Below are positions 47,745 to 57,523 of a stretch of DNA of 60,166 nucleotides, one piece after another (positions within the stretch are counted from its first letter, which is position 1; every line of letters begins with the position of its first letter). Both the position numbers and the translations under genes were made by a program. Location: the NCBI GenBank assembly GCA_013003425.1, contig JABDJB010000049.1:1-60166 (forward strand). The letters are read 5' to 3'. The notes under the pieces are model-generated. The model saw only the letters and a list, made by a program, of their open reading frames with translations, searched no databases and had not been told where the DNA came from. This stretch comes from Gammaproteobacteria bacterium (GTDB taxonomy: Bacteria > Pseudomonadota > Gammaproteobacteria > Steroidobacterales > JABDKV01).

Positions 47745-47780
47745 GATACTCCCTCTCCGGATAATCCTGATCAACTATGA

Positions 47781-47807
47781 GTATCGGCAGCCGGGGCATA
47801 TTCTTTA
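47781..47807 (-). promoter_or_regulatory. Sigma-28 promoter of flgM
   Basis: On the minus strand TAAAGAAT, 11 nt, then GCCGATAC: near-perfect FliA consensus (TAAAGTTT-N11-GCCGATAA). It lies about 35-60 nt before the flgM start and just downstream of flgA. Confidence 0.9.
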
Positions 47808-47817
47808 ATGATTATTG

Positions 47818-48504
47818 TCAGTTGACGAGAATTTCGACGCGCTCGGCGGACCGCACCACGCCTTCCAGCACCCGCCCGGAGGAGGCGTTTTCGACCCTGA
47901 TCCGTTGTCGCAGTGCACCATCGGCCAGGGCCTTGCCGGCCATCTGGATCTGCACGCCGCCGCCGGTGTCGGCAAACAGCGTGATGCTCTGGCCACGGCG
48001 CACCGCGCGGGCAGATTGCAGCATGCCGGGGATCAACACGGCGCCCGGGGCGACCGGGCGGCGCAGCACCTGCCCGGTGGCAACATTCGCCTCGGTCAGG
48101 TACCCGTATGGCAGCCGGTCCAGGTCGAATTCGGCCAGCTCGAGGTCCGCTGCAGTCAGGCTGTGGCCACGCGGCAGTGCCCGTCGGGCCACGACTACCT
48201 GGCCTGTCATGCGGCTGCGCACCGGCACGAAGACGCGCCAGGCCACCTGCCCGAGGCAGCGCACGCCAACGGTCATGTTGGCGCCGGCGCGAGTGCCCTG
48301 CGGTAAAAACGGCTCCAGCCGCCCGGAACAATCACGCAGTCGCAGGCGCGCATCAAGCATGCCGGCAGAATACTCACGCGCGGCGTCAGCATTCAGCCGG
48401 CTCGCGTAGCGCTCTGCCGCGGCCTGTATCTCTTCCAGAGACTGCCACTGCGCCGCGGTGCTGAATCCGGGCAGCAATAGCAAAAGGAAAAACAGTCGTC
48501 GCAT
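47818..48504 (-). CDS. flgA: FlgA, periplasmic P-ring assembly chaperone
   Basis: This is a 228-residue exported protein with signal peptide MRRLFFLLLLLPGFSTAAQ. The SAF-like domain (about 95-155: VVVARRALPRGHSLTAADLE, PYGYLTEANVATGQVLRRPV) and the C-terminal VQIQMAGKALADGALRQRIR and SSGRVLEGVV are diagnostic of FlgA. It helps FlgI polymerise around the rod. The gene is first on the minus-strand flagellar arm and is driven by the sigma-54 promoter at 48551-48567. Confidence 0.95.
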   Translation of the reverse strand: MRRLFFLLLLLPGFSTAAQWQSLEEIQAAAERYASRLNADAAREYSAGMLDARLRLRDCSGRLEPFLPQGTRAGANMTVGVRCLGQVAWRVFVPVRSRMTGQVVVARRALPRGHSLTAADLELAEFDLDRLPYGYLTEANVATGQVLRRPVAPGAVLIPGMLQSARAVRRGQSITLFADTGGGVQIQMAGKALADGALRQRIRVENASSGRVLEGVVRSAERVEILVN

Positions 48505-48550
48505 CGGTGTCCTTCTTTAAGGCACGGCCAACAGCCGTTGCAAAACACGA

Positions 48551-48567
48551 TGCAACTGTCGTGCCAA
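48551..48567 (-). promoter_or_regulatory. Sigma-54 promoter of flgA
   Basis: On the minus strand TTGGCACGACAGTTGCA: perfect GG/GC -24/-12 spacing with TGGCACG-N4-TTGCA. It faces flgA, about 50 nt upstream of its start. Confidence 0.9.
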
Positions 48568-48695
48568 GCCGAACACCGGGGTTTTTGCCGGTTTCCTGTC
48601 CGCAAACGCACCTCCGATTGCCGCCCGGGCGGAAAGGCCTTGCCGCTTTATGCCGCCGGTTCTGATAAACACGCTTGAAAACTGCCGTTTCGAAG

Positions 48696-48712
48696 CTGGC
48701 ACGCTACTTGCA
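48696..48712 (+). promoter_or_regulatory. Sigma-54 promoter of the flgB operon
   Basis: CTGGCACGCTACTTGCA matches the RpoN consensus YTGGCACG-N4-TTGCW at every position. It lies 50 nt upstream of flgB and directs the flgB-L operon. Activation by a FlrC/FleR-type enhancer protein encoded elsewhere is expected. Confidence 0.93.
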
Positions 48713-48761
48713 CCGTGTCCGGCAGGGCCGTTGTGCCCGGTGACTATCTGGAGACTCAAGG

Positions 48762-49163
48762 ATGGCTTTCAGTTTCGATACGGCATTAGGGATTCACCCG
48801 CAGGCAGTCATGGTGCGCAGCAGGCGCATGCAGGTAATTGCTTCGAACCTGGCCAATGCCGATACCCCGGGCTACCAGGCGCGCGACCTGGATTTTCGCG
48901 AGATGCTGCGTAGCGAGAGCAGCGGCGCTCGCATCATGCGTACTCATGCGCGTCACCTGGACAGTGCCGCAGCCGGCAACAGTGCCGGCGGCGAACTGAA
49001 ATACCGTAACCCGCTGCAGCCGTCAGTCGATGGCAACACGGTTGAGCCGCAGTTCGAGCAGGCCGCGTTTGCCGACAACGCGATTCGTTACCAGGCCAGT
49101 CTGCGGTTTCTCGAAGGACGCATCCGCAGCCTGTCCGATGCAATAACCGGAGGATTACGCTGA
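48762..49163 (+). CDS. flgB: FlgB, flagellar proximal rod protein
   Basis: This 133-residue rod protein has the N-terminal rod motif QVIASNLANADTPGYQARDLDF. It is the innermost rod subunit above the MS ring. The length is usual. Its TGA overlaps the flgC ATG as TGATG, and it is the first gene of the operon flgBCDEFGHIJKL. Confidence 0.95.
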   Translation: MAFSFDTALGIHPQAVMVRSRRMQVIASNLANADTPGYQARDLDFREMLRSESSGARIMRTHARHLDSAAAGNSAGGELKYRNPLQPSVDGNTVEPQFEQAAFADNAIRYQASLRFLEGRIRSLSDAITGGLR

Positions 49164-49576
49164 TGTCCATGTTCAGTATTTTTGAAATTGCCGGATCCGG
49201 CATAGCCGCACAATCGGTGCGACTCAACGTTACTGCCAGCAACCTGGCCAACGCCGACATGGTGGCCGGCAGCCCCGACGAGGTTTACCGCGCACGCCAG
49301 CCGGTATTTTCCACCTGGATGGACTCGCTCAGCCCCGACCCTTCGGCCGCAGGTGTACGCGTAAACGGCATTACCACCAGCGATGTCGCGCCACAGAAGA
49401 CCTATCAGCCGGGTCATCCGAGTGCAGACCAGGACGGCTTTGTCTATGGCAGCAATGTCGACACCGTCGAAGAGATGGTCAACATGATGTCGGCGTCGCG
49501 TTCGTACCAGAACAACATCGAGATACTCAACACGACCAAGGAGCTGTTGCTGCGGACCATCAACATGGGCCGTTAG
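49163..49576 (+). CDS. flgC: FlgC, flagellar proximal rod protein
   Basis: This 137-residue rod subunit has VRLNVTASNLANADMVAGSP at the N-terminus and the family C-terminus VDTVEEMVNMMSASRSYQNN. It is coupled to flgB by a one-base overlap. Confidence 0.95.
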   Translation: MSMFSIFEIAGSGIAAQSVRLNVTASNLANADMVAGSPDEVYRARQPVFSTWMDSLSPDPSAAGVRVNGITTSDVAPQKTYQPGHPSADQDGFVYGSNVDTVEEMVNMMSASRSYQNNIEILNTTKELLLRTINMGR

Positions 49577-49595
49577 GCAGCACAGGAAATTTCAC

Positions 49596-50276
49596 ATGCC
49601 AATCAGTAACGACATTGATCTGAACGCGCTGGGCCTGACGCTTGGCGCAACGGGCAGCAAGCAACCGGCAAACAGCGTTGCGGAATCGGAAGACACCTTC
49701 CTCACGCTGATGATGACGCAGCTGCAGTACCAGGACCCGTTCCAGCCGCTGGAAAGTGGCGAGTTCCTGTCACAGCTGGCGCAGTTCGAAACCGCGGCCG
49801 GCGTCCAGGGCATACAGAACGGTCTGAACGCGCTGGCCGAGTCGATGTTTTCCAGCCAGGTGCTGGAATCGGCAGCACTGGTTGGCAAGACAGTGTTTGC
49901 CGAGCAGTCACAGGCCAGCCTCGAATCTGACGGCACGATTGAAGGGGCCGTTGATGTACCGCCCGGCGCTGGCGCCGTGGTGGTCGAAATCAAGGATGAG
50001 GCCGGCCAGATCGTGCGCCGCCTCGATCTCGGTTTGCCGCCGGCCGGACGTCAGCCGTTCGTGTGGGACGGTCTGAATGAAAACGGCGCGGCCGCTGCGG
50101 CGGGTAACTACGCCATCAGCGCGCGTATTGAATCCGGTGGCGAATCCTATACGGGCCGGGTGCTCGTTTCCGACCGGGTCCGCAGCGTCACGCTGGGTGG
50201 CGGCGGTCAGCCGCCCATTCTCAACCTGGCCGGTGGTGGCCAGATCAGTTTCTCCCAGGTTCTGGAAATCCGATAA
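49596..50276 (+). CDS. flgD: FlgD, hook-capping scaffold
   Basis: This 226-residue protein has the conserved N-terminal TFLTLMMTQLQYQDPFQPLE and EFLSQLAQFETAAGVQ, then a central beta domain (VVVEIKDEAGQIVRRLDLGL) and FVWDGLNENG, as in hook-cap proteins. It caps the growing hook and is removed on completion. It lies between flgC and flgE, as in most gammaproteobacteria. Confidence 0.95.
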   Translation: MPISNDIDLNALGLTLGATGSKQPANSVAESEDTFLTLMMTQLQYQDPFQPLESGEFLSQLAQFETAAGVQGIQNGLNALAESMFSSQVLESAALVGKTVFAEQSQASLESDGTIEGAVDVPPGAGAVVVEIKDEAGQIVRRLDLGLPPAGRQPFVWDGLNENGAAAAAGNYAISARIESGGESYTGRVLVSDRVRSVTLGGGGQPPILNLAGGGQISFSQVLEIR

Positions 50277-50291
50277 GGCAGGAGTACAGAT

Positions 50292-51470
50292 ATGCCATTT
50301 CGTATCGCACTTAGCGGGCTCAATGCCGCTTCCGCAGATCTGAGTGTCACGGCGCACAACATAGCCAACGCGTCGACACTCGGTTTCAAGCAATTTCGTT
50401 CAGAGTTTTCCGATGTTCTGAGCGACGGCGTACAGCTGGCCGCTGAATCGCAGCTGTTCAGCCAGGGCGCCGTCGATTTCACCGGCAGTCCGCTCGACCT
50501 GTCGATTACCGGTGACGGTTTCTTCACGCTGAGCGACGGTGGTGGCCTTGTCTACTCGCGCGCCGGCGCCTTTGGTGTCGATTCCGACGGTTTCGTCGTC
50601 AACAGTGCGCAACAGCGGTTGCAGGTGTACCCGGATGCCGGGTCCGGCATTTTCGATGTCGGCGCACTGGAAGACCTGCGTCTTGTGACGTCGTCGAGCA
50701 AGCCGGTCGCGACTACCGAAACGGAGGTTGGCGTGAACCTGCCGACCGAGAGCGCCGTGCCGGGCGGTCCGTTCGATCCTGACGATCCGAGTACTTTCAA
50801 TCACACGACATCGGTAACGATTTACGATTCGCTCGGTGCCGAGCACACCGCCACGCTGTATTTCAGCCGCAGTGCGGTGCCAAACTTCTGGGACACGCGC
50901 CTGTACGTCGACGACGTCGCGGTGGGTGGTGCAAATACCCTGGAGTTTTCCTCGACCGGCACGCTGATAAACCCGGCCGGCGGCATTGTCACTGCACCGC
51001 CATACGATCCTGGTAACGGCGCCGACCCGCTGACGATGGATTTCGATTACAGCCTGAGTACGCAGTATGGCGGTGAGTTTGTCGTCAACACGCTGACCCA
51101 GGATGGACTCAATGTCGGCCGGCTGACCGGTATAGATATTGATGGTTCCGGACGGGTGCTGGCGCGATTCACCAATGGGCGTTCGACCTCGCTGGGGCAG
51201 GTCGCATTGACCAATTTCTCCAACCCGCAGGGGCTGAAGTCGCTGGGCGACAACACCTGGAGCGAAACTTTTTCATCCGGTTCACCGCTGCGTGGTGAGG
51301 CGGGCAAAGGATCGCTCGGGCTGGTCCAGTCAGGTTCGCTTGAGCAGTCAAACGTCGACCTGACCGCACAGCTGGTGCAGATGATCACGGCGCAGCGCAA
51401 CTTCCAGGCCAACGCGCAGATGATCTCTACCGCCGACACGATAACCCAGACCATCATCAACCTGCGGTAA
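50292..51470 (+). CDS. flgE: FlgE, hook protein
   Basis: This is a 392-residue hook subunit. The N-terminal SGLNAASADLSVTAHNIANA and the C-terminal SNVDLTAQLVQMITAQRNFQ bundle flank the middle domain; the FlgE domain SVTIYDSLGAEHTATLYF is present, and GNTWSETFSSGSP is close to the family GDN.W.et..SG. Length is at the short end of the usual range. Confidence 0.95.
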   Translation: MPFRIALSGLNAASADLSVTAHNIANASTLGFKQFRSEFSDVLSDGVQLAAESQLFSQGAVDFTGSPLDLSITGDGFFTLSDGGGLVYSRAGAFGVDSDGFVVNSAQQRLQVYPDAGSGIFDVGALEDLRLVTSSSKPVATTETEVGVNLPTESAVPGGPFDPDDPSTFNHTTSVTIYDSLGAEHTATLYFSRSAVPNFWDTRLYVDDVAVGGANTLEFSSTGTLINPAGGIVTAPPYDPGNGADPLTMDFDYSLSTQYGGEFVVNTLTQDGLNVGRLTGIDIDGSGRVLARFTNGRSTSLGQVALTNFSNPQGLKSLGDNTWSETFSSGSPLRGEAGKGSLGLVQSGSLEQSNVDLTAQLVQMITAQRNFQANAQMISTADTITQTIINLR

Positions 51471-51479
51471 TAAAACACG

Positions 51480-52220
51480 ATGGATAAAATGATCTATGTT
51501 GCAATGACCGGCGCGCGCCACATGATGCTGGCGCAGACGGTCAACGCGCATAACCTGGCCAACGCCAGCACCACCGGGTTTCGCGCCGACCTGATCGAGG
51601 TCGAGAGTTTCCCCGTGGAAGGTCCGGGCCACCGTAGTCGTATCAACGCGATAAAGACCACCGGTGGGGTGAATTTCGAAACCGGCCCGATGGAGCAGAC
51701 CGGGCGCAAGCTTGATGTTGCTGTCCAGGGCCCCGGTTTTATCGCCGTGCAGGGTCCCGAAGGCGAAGAGGTTTACACCCGCGCCGGCGACCTGCGCCTG
51801 GGCAGCGGCGGCATCCTTACCAACGCCGCCGGCCAGGTCGTGCTGGGCGAGGGCGGACCGGTTGCTATCCCGCCACACCAGGAGCTGGAAATCGGCGCCG
51901 ACGGCAGCATCTCGATAGTGCCGCTTGGGCAGACCGCCAATACGCTGGCGACGGTCGATCGTATCCGCCTGGTCAATCCGGAACGCGAGCTCCTGGTAAA
52001 GGGTAGTGACGGTCTGATCCGTACTCGTGACGAGTCAGTGCCGGAGGCTGATGCCAACGTAAAACTTGCTGCCGGCGTGCTCGAGGGCAGCAACGTCAAC
52101 TCCATCGAAAGCCTCGTCTCGATGCTGGAATATTCCCGTGCCTACGAAATGCACGTGAAATTGATGGAAACCGCCGACAACAACGCCGCGGCTGCTGCGC
52201 GCTTGATGCAGCTGAGCTGA
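51480..52220 (+). CDS. flgF: FlgF, flagellar distal rod protein
   Basis: This is a 246-residue protein. The start MDKMIYVAMTGARHMMLAQ, then [33 protein letters not shown] and the C-terminal ESLVSMLEYSRAYEMHVKLM are typical of FlgF. It forms part of the rod between FlgC and FlgG. Confidence 0.95.
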   Translation: MDKMIYVAMTGARHMMLAQTVNAHNLANASTTGFRADLIEVESFPVEGPGHRSRINAIKTTGGVNFETGPMEQTGRKLDVAVQGPGFIAVQGPEGEEVYTRAGDLRLGSGGILTNAAGQVVLGEGGPVAIPPHQELEIGADGSISIVPLGQTANTLATVDRIRLVNPERELLVKGSDGLIRTRDESVPEADANVKLAAGVLEGSNVNSIESLVSMLEYSRAYEMHVKLMETADNNAAAAARLMQLS

Positions 52221-52235
52221 TTTAGGAGTCAAGGA

Positions 52236-53021
52236 ATGAACACAGCTTTATGGGCAGCAAAAACCGGTCTCGATGCACAGCAGACCAAGATTGCCGTCAT
52301 CTCAAACAATCTGGCCAACGCCAGCACCACCGGCTTCAAGGCCGGTCGCGCGATGTTCGAAGACCTGGTTTACCAGAACGTGCGCCAGGTTGGCGGCCAG
52401 ACGTCGCAGCAGACGCAGTTACCCTCCGGGCTGATGCTGGGTACCGGCGTACGTGTGGTCGCCACTGCAAAAACTTTTGTGCAGGGCGCCGTGTCGCAGA
52501 CCGAAAATGCGCTGGACGTTGCAGTTACCGGTCGCGGCTTTTTCCAGGTGTTGCTGCCGGACGGGACGATCTCGTACACCCGCGACGGCGCCTTCCAGGT
52601 CAACGCCGACGGCGAACTGGTGACGTCCAGCGGCTACCAGGTACAGCCGGGTATCAGCATTCCCAGTGATGCCCAGTCGGTGACCATCGGCGATGATGGT
52701 GTGGTGTCGGCAGCCCTGGCTGGACAGCCTGATCCGATCCAGGTCGGCACAATCCAGCTTGCTGACTTCATCAACCCGGCCGGTCTGCAGTCACGCGGCC
52801 AGAACATGTTCCTGGAAACAGCCGCAAGTGGCGCGGCCCAGACCGGCACCCCGGGGCTGAACGGGCTTGGCTCGCTGCAGCAAAACGCGCTGGAAAGCTC
52901 CAATGTCAACGTTGTTGCCGAGCTGGTGAGCATGATCGAAACGCAGCGTGCCTACGAGTTGAACTCACGCGCCGTCGCGACCAGCGACGAAATGCTGCAG
53001 TACCTGACAAACAACGTCTAG
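52236..53021 (+). CDS. flgG: FlgG, flagellar distal rod protein
   Basis: This is a 261-residue rod protein. [60 protein letters not shown] and the C-terminal [20 protein letters not shown] match the family over its whole length (the usual length is about 260). It is the main distal rod component passing through the P and L rings. Confidence 0.96.
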   Translation: MNTALWAAKTGLDAQQTKIAVISNNLANASTTGFKAGRAMFEDLVYQNVRQVGGQTSQQTQLPSGLMLGTGVRVVATAKTFVQGAVSQTENALDVAVTGRGFFQVLLPDGTISYTRDGAFQVNADGELVTSSGYQVQPGISIPSDAQSVTIGDDGVVSAALAGQPDPIQVGTIQLADFINPAGLQSRGQNMFLETAASGAAQTGTPGLNGLGSLQQNALESSNVNVVAELVSMIETQRAYELNSRAVATSDEMLQYLTNNV

Positions 53022-53025
53022 GGGC

Positions 53026-53715
53026 ATGGCGATGAATAACAAGCGACTCGCCTTTCTCGTAATGGCCACAATGCTGGCAAGCGGCTGTTCGCTGCTGCCC
53101 GAGCGCGGCACAAACAAGCAGGTATGGCATCCCGCCGAGCCTGTCGCAATGCCGGATGAGATCAGGACGCCGGGCGCGATCTTCAGCCTCAATACCCAGC
53201 GCGAGCTGTTTTCCGACGTGAAGGCACGGCGTATCGGCGACATCATCACTATACGGCTGGTGGAAAAAACGGCGGCGCGCAAGAGCTCCAGCACGTCCAC
53301 CAGCAAGGATACGTCGATCAATAACCAGAACCCGAAACTGTTCGGCGTTGACCTGCGCAGTGGCGGCAACCCGATCCTGGCGCAGACCATCGACGGTAGC
53401 CAAAGCTTCGACGGTGATGGCGCCAGCAGCCAGAGCAATGAGCTGCAAGGCAGCATTACCGTCACCGTGGCGCAGCGGCTGCCGAACGGCAATCTCTACG
53501 TGCGCGGCGAAAAATGGCTGACGCTTAACCAGGGCGAGGAATTTGTCCGCATCTCCGGGATCGTGCGGCCATTCGATGTCGGTCCGGATAACGCCGTGCC
53601 ATCGAGCAAGGTTGCCGACGCCCGCATCGTATACAGCGGCAAAGGGCCGCTGGCCGACGCCAATCGCCAGGGCTGGCTGGCACGTTTCTTCAGCCGTCCG
53701 CTGATGCCGTTCTGA
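53026..53715 (+). CDS. flgH: FlgH, L-ring lipoprotein
   Basis: This is a 229-residue outer-membrane lipoprotein (lipobox LASGC, C21). SLFSD-like ELFSDVKARRIGDIITIRLV, SNELQGSITVTVAQRLPNGN and VRISGIVRPFDV are the FlgH family signatures. It forms the L ring. ATG 53026 and ATG 53032 are both possible; the AGGGG site fits the second better. Confidence 0.95.
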   Translation: MAMNNKRLAFLVMATMLASGCSLLPERGTNKQVWHPAEPVAMPDEIRTPGAIFSLNTQRELFSDVKARRIGDIITIRLVEKTAARKSSSTSTSKDTSINNQNPKLFGVDLRSGGNPILAQTIDGSQSFDGDGASSQSNELQGSITVTVAQRLPNGNLYVRGEKWLTLNQGEEFVRISGIVRPFDVGPDNAVPSSKVADARIVYSGKGPLADANRQGWLARFFSRPLMPF

Positions 53716-53727
53716 CGAGGACCTGTT

Positions 53728-54828
53728 ATGCACCGCATTACTCTTGTTTTTCTTTTTCTTGCCGTACTGCTGCAGCCGGTACAGGCCGAGCGCATCAAGG
53801 ACCTTGCCTCGATCGCCGGCGTTCGTAACAACCAGCTGGTCGGTTACGGCCTGGTCGTGGGCCTCGAAGGCACCGGTGACCAGACCAGCCAGGCGCCGTT
53901 TACGGTGCAGAGCATAAAGAACTTCCTGCAGCAGTTTGGCATTACCGTTCCGGAAAACGTCAACCCGCAGCTGAAAAATGTCGCGGCGGTATCGATCCAT
54001 GCCGATCTGCCGCCGTTTTCCAAGCCCGGTCAGTCTATTGACGTGACGATATCGTCACTGGGCAATGCGCAAAGCCTGCGTGGTGGCAGCCTGCTGATGG
54101 CGCCGCTGCGTGGTGCGGACGGTGAAATCTACGCGATGGCGCAAGGCAGCGTTATCGTCAGTGGATTTGGTGCGTCCGGTAATGACGGTTCGCGAGTTAC
54201 GGTCAACACCACCAGTGCCGGGCGCATACCCAATGGCGCAACCGTGGAGCGGTCGGTACCCTCCAACTTCGTGACGCTGCCGGCGGTGTTCCTGAACCTC
54301 AATACTCCCGATTTCACCACCGCGAACCGGCTGACCGAAGCGGTCAACGCGATGCTTGGTGCCGGTACGGCCCAGGCACTGGATCCGGTATCGATCAAGG
54401 TCGCCGCGCCGATCGACCCGTCACAGCGCATCAGCTTTGTCTCCGTACTGGAGAACATCGAACTCGAGCCCGGCGAGGCGCCGGCCCGGGTGATCGTCAA
54501 TTCACGCACCGGTACCGTTGTTATTGGTTCACACGTCACCGTGAGGCCAGCCGCGGTCTCGCACGGCTCACTCACCGTCACCATTACCGAAACGCCACGT
54601 GCCAGCCAGCCAGGTGCCTTCAGCAGCGGCGACACGGTAGTCGTGAATCGCTCTGACATTGAGATCATCGAGGATGCCCAGCGCATGTTCCTGTTCGAGC
54701 CGGGCGTGACGCTCAACGAGATCGTCACGGCGGTAAACCAGGTAGGTGCCGCACCGGGTGACCTGGTCGCAATACTCGAGGCGCTGAAACAGGCCGGCTC
54801 ATTACGCGCGGAGCTGATTGTCATCTGA
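53728..54828 (+). CDS. flgI: FlgI, P-ring protein
   Basis: This 366-residue exported protein has a signal peptide ending [62 protein letters not shown] and the C-terminal [20 protein letters not shown] are diagnostic. It polymerises in the peptidoglycan layer with help from FlgA. It is coupled to flgJ by TGATG. Confidence 0.96.
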   Translation: MHRITLVFLFLAVLLQPVQAERIKDLASIAGVRNNQLVGYGLVVGLEGTGDQTSQAPFTVQSIKNFLQQFGITVPENVNPQLKNVAAVSIHADLPPFSKPGQSIDVTISSLGNAQSLRGGSLLMAPLRGADGEIYAMAQGSVIVSGFGASGNDGSRVTVNTTSAGRIPNGATVERSVPSNFVTLPAVFLNLNTPDFTTANRLTEAVNAMLGAGTAQALDPVSIKVAAPIDPSQRISFVSVLENIELEPGEAPARVIVNSRTGTVVIGSHVTVRPAAVSHGSLTVTITETPRASQPGAFSSGDTVVVNRSDIEIIEDAQRMFLFEPGVTLNEIVTAVNQVGAAPGDLVAILEALKQAGSLRAELIVI

Positions 54829-55652
54829 TGAGTGCGTACAGCGGCATCGACACGGACCTCAACGGGCTGGCGCGTCTGCGCACGCAGGCGCAGCAGCGCC
54901 CGCAGGCCGCGCTGGAAGAGGTAGCCGGGCAGTTCGAAGCACTGTTCACCCGCATGATGCTAAAGACCATGCGCGAATCCAGCATGAACAGCGACCTGAT
55001 GAGCAGCAGCCAGTCGTCGCAGTACCTGGAGATGTTTGACGGCCAGATTGCGCAGGAAATGTCACGTGGTCGCGGCCTGGGACTGAAGGAGCTGCTGATT
55101 CGGCAGCTCGGCCAGCTCGACGGTGCCGCACCTCTGGAGCGCCCGGTCCAGGCCCAACGCCTGGAACCTGGCAGCAAAGAAGATTTCATCGCCGGACTGC
55201 GGCCTTTCGCGCGGCAGGTAGAGCAGGAGCTGGGGATTTCACATCGCGCGGTACTGGCGCAGGCGGCGCTGGAAAGCGGCTGGGGCCGGCACACCATGCG
55301 CAAGCCGGACGGCAGTGACAGCTTTAACTTTTTCGGCATCAAGGCAGATGCATCGTGGAATGGTGAGCGGGTGGCAAAACGCACGCTGGAGTTTCGTGAC
55401 GGTATCGGTACCCGGGAAACGGCGAATTTCCGTTCCTACGACTCTATGGGCGAAGCGGTAAAAGATTATGCAGAATTTATTCGCAGCAACCCGCGCTACG
55501 AACAGGCCATAGAACGGGGTGCCGATCCGCATGCTTACGCGCAGGAACTGCAGCGCGCCGGCTATGCCACCGATCCGAAGTACGCGCAGAAAATTGTGGC
55601 GATTCTCGACAGTGATGTACTGCGGGATGAAGGCCAGGCAGGAGTATTGTAA
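54828..55652 (+). CDS. flgJ: FlgJ, rod cap and peptidoglycan hydrolase
   Basis: This is a 274-residue two-domain protein. An N-terminal rod-binding domain (about 1-95: QFEALFTRMMLKTMRESSM, YLEMFDGQIAQEMS) is followed by a glucosaminidase domain (about 120-270: AVLAQAALESGWGRHTM, NFFGIKAD, FRSYDSMGEAVKDYAEFIRS) that opens the wall for the rod. The fused form is typical of beta- and gammaproteobacteria. Its TAA overlaps the flgK ATG (TAATG). Confidence 0.95.
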   Translation: MSAYSGIDTDLNGLARLRTQAQQRPQAALEEVAGQFEALFTRMMLKTMRESSMNSDLMSSSQSSQYLEMFDGQIAQEMSRGRGLGLKELLIRQLGQLDGAAPLERPVQAQRLEPGSKEDFIAGLRPFARQVEQELGISHRAVLAQAALESGWGRHTMRKPDGSDSFNFFGIKADASWNGERVAKRTLEFRDGIGTRETANFRSYDSMGEAVKDYAEFIRSNPRYEQAIERGADPHAYAQELQRAGYATDPKYAQKIVAILDSDVLRDEGQAGVL

Positions 55653-57523
55653 TGACTGATTTTCTCACCAGCGGCGTGTCCGGGCTGATCGCTTTCCAGC
55701 GCGCGCTCGCCACGACCAGCCACAACATCGCCAATGCCAATACGGTCGGCTTCAGCCGCCAGCAGGCACTGCTGGCAGCGCGTCCGGCGCGTGGCACGGC
55801 AATGTCCGGGCTCGGTACTGAAGTGACCAGCGTGCGGCGGATCTATGACCAGTACCTGGTAGGGCAGGTGCAGAGCAACACATCGTCTTTCAATCGTCTT
55901 GATGCGTTTCACCGCCTGGCGACCCAGGTCGACGACATGCTCGCCGGCGGCGGGACGAGCGTAGGCACGATGCTGCAGGACTTTTTTAACGCGCTCGATA
56001 CGGTTGCCGACGACCCGGCGGCGTTGATCACTCGCGAGGCAATGCTGGGCCAGGCCCGTGCGCTGACACAGCGTTTTGACCAGGCTGAGTCCCGGCTCAA
56101 TGCGCTCGACCGCGACGTCAACAGCCGCATTACTAACTCGGTGTCCGAAATCAACGCGCTGGCGCAATCGCTGGCGGACCTCAACAGCCAGATCGTCGCC
56201 AGCAGCTTCGGTGGCCAGGCCAGCAATGACCTGCTCGACCAGCGCGACAACCTGTTGACCGAACTGAACAGTCATGTCTCCGTCACCACGGTTACGCAGG
56301 ATGACGGTGCGACAAACGTGTTTATCGGTAACGGACTGGTGCTGGTGCGCGGCGGTACTTCCGAGGCCCTGGCGACCACGCAGAACGAATTCGAACCGTC
56401 ACGGCTGGGGATAAAGTTTGCCGACGGCGCGGAGATAACCAGTCGTCTGAGCGGTGGCGAGATCGGTGGCGCGCTGGACTTTCGCCGCGAAGTTCTTGAT
56501 CCGGCGCGTAATGCCCTCGGTCGTCTGGCCAACGGCATTGCCGCGACCTTGAACCAGCAGCATCGCGCCGGCATTGACCTGACCGGCAGTCGCGGCGGCG
56601 ATTTGTTCGCCACAGGCGCACCGGTGTCGCAGGCTTCTTCGTTCAACGCCGGCAGCGCGCCGGTGACGACGACCATCGACGATATCGCAACGCTGACAAC
56701 GGACGATTATGTATTGCGCTACGACGGCGCATCCTGGTCACTGGAGAACAGCGACACCGGCGTGGCCGTGCCGATGACCGGCACTGGCACCGCGGCTGAT
56801 CCGTTTCGCGCCAACGGACTGACAATCGAAGTCGGGCCCGGCGCCGCCGCTGGCGACCGTTACCTGATCCGGCCAAACAGCAATGCGGCGGCCGGCATGG
56901 AATTGCTTGTCAGTGACCCGGCAAAGATTGCCGCGGCCGCCGCCATTATCGGATCTACCTCGACCAGTAACGCCGGCGATGCACAGGTCAGTGCAGGTGT
57001 GGTGGTCGACGCCGAACATCCCGACCTGCTCAATTCGGTGAACATCGTTTTCATTGACGCAAACAATTACCAGGTCGACGGCACCGGCCCGGTGCCCTAC
57101 GCGAGTGGCGACCCGATCATCTATAACGGCTGGCAGGTGGAGATAAGCGGCAGCCCGCAGGCTGGCGATACCTTCACCGTGAGTGCAAATACGGCCGGAA
57201 GTGCCGATAACCGTAATGCGCTGTTGCTCAGCGGGCTGCAGAGTGCCGGTGCACTCGACAATGGTTCGTCGAGCCTCAGCGACAGTTTCGGCACGCTGGT
57301 CGCCAGCGTTGGCACCGTGACGCAGTTTGCTGCGATAAACCGTGATGCGCAGCAGGTGTTGCTGGCTGATTCGGAGCAGGCTCGTCTGGCCGTATCCGGG
57401 GTAAACCTGGATGAAGAGGCGGCCAACCTGCTGCGATTCGAGCAGGCCTACCAGGCTGCGGCGCAGGTGATCAGCGTGGCCGATGAATTATTCCAGACAC
57501 TGATCGGGGCGGTGAGACGATGA
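55652..57523 (+). CDS. flgK: FlgK, hook-associated protein 1
   Basis: This 623-residue hook-filament junction protein has GLIAFQRALATTSHNIANAN near the N-terminus, a long middle region, and the C-terminal EEAANLLRFEQAYQAAAQVI with VADELFQTLI. It is a FlgN client. Its length slightly exceeds the E. coli protein (547) because of the middle domain. Its TGA overlaps the flgL ATG (ATGA at 57520). Confidence 0.95.
   Translation: MTDFLTSGVSGLIAFQRALATTSHNIANANTVGFSRQQALLAARPARGTAMSGLGTEVTSVRRIYDQYLVGQVQSNTSSFNRLDAFHRLATQVDDMLAGGGTSVGTMLQDFFNALDTVADDPAALITREAMLGQARALTQRFDQAESRLNALDRDVNSRITNSVSEINALAQSLADLNSQIVASSFGGQASNDLLDQRDNLLTELNSHVSVTTVTQDDGATNVFIGNGLVLVRGGTSEALATTQNEFEPSRLGIKFADGAEITSRLSGGEIGGALDFRREVLDPARNALGRLANGIAATLNQQHRAGIDLTGSRGGDLFATGAPVSQASSFNAGSAPVTTTIDDIATLTTDDYVLRYDGASWSLENSDTGVAVPMTGTGTAADPFRANGLTIEVGPGAAAGDRYLIRPNSNAAAGMELLVSDPAKIAAAAAIIGSTSTSNAGDAQVSAGVVVDAEHPDLLNSVNIVFIDANNYQVDGTGPVPYASGDPIIYNGWQVEISGSPQAGDTFTVSANTAGSADNRNALLLSGLQSAGALDNGSSSLSDSFGTLVASVGTVTQFAAINRDAQQVLLADSEQARLAVSGVNLDEEAANLLRFEQAYQAAAQVISVADELFQTLIGAVRR

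Noticed and set aside
52906-54000. 364-codon open frame on the minus strand
   Set aside because: It is antisense to flgG, flgH and flgI in a clear operon.
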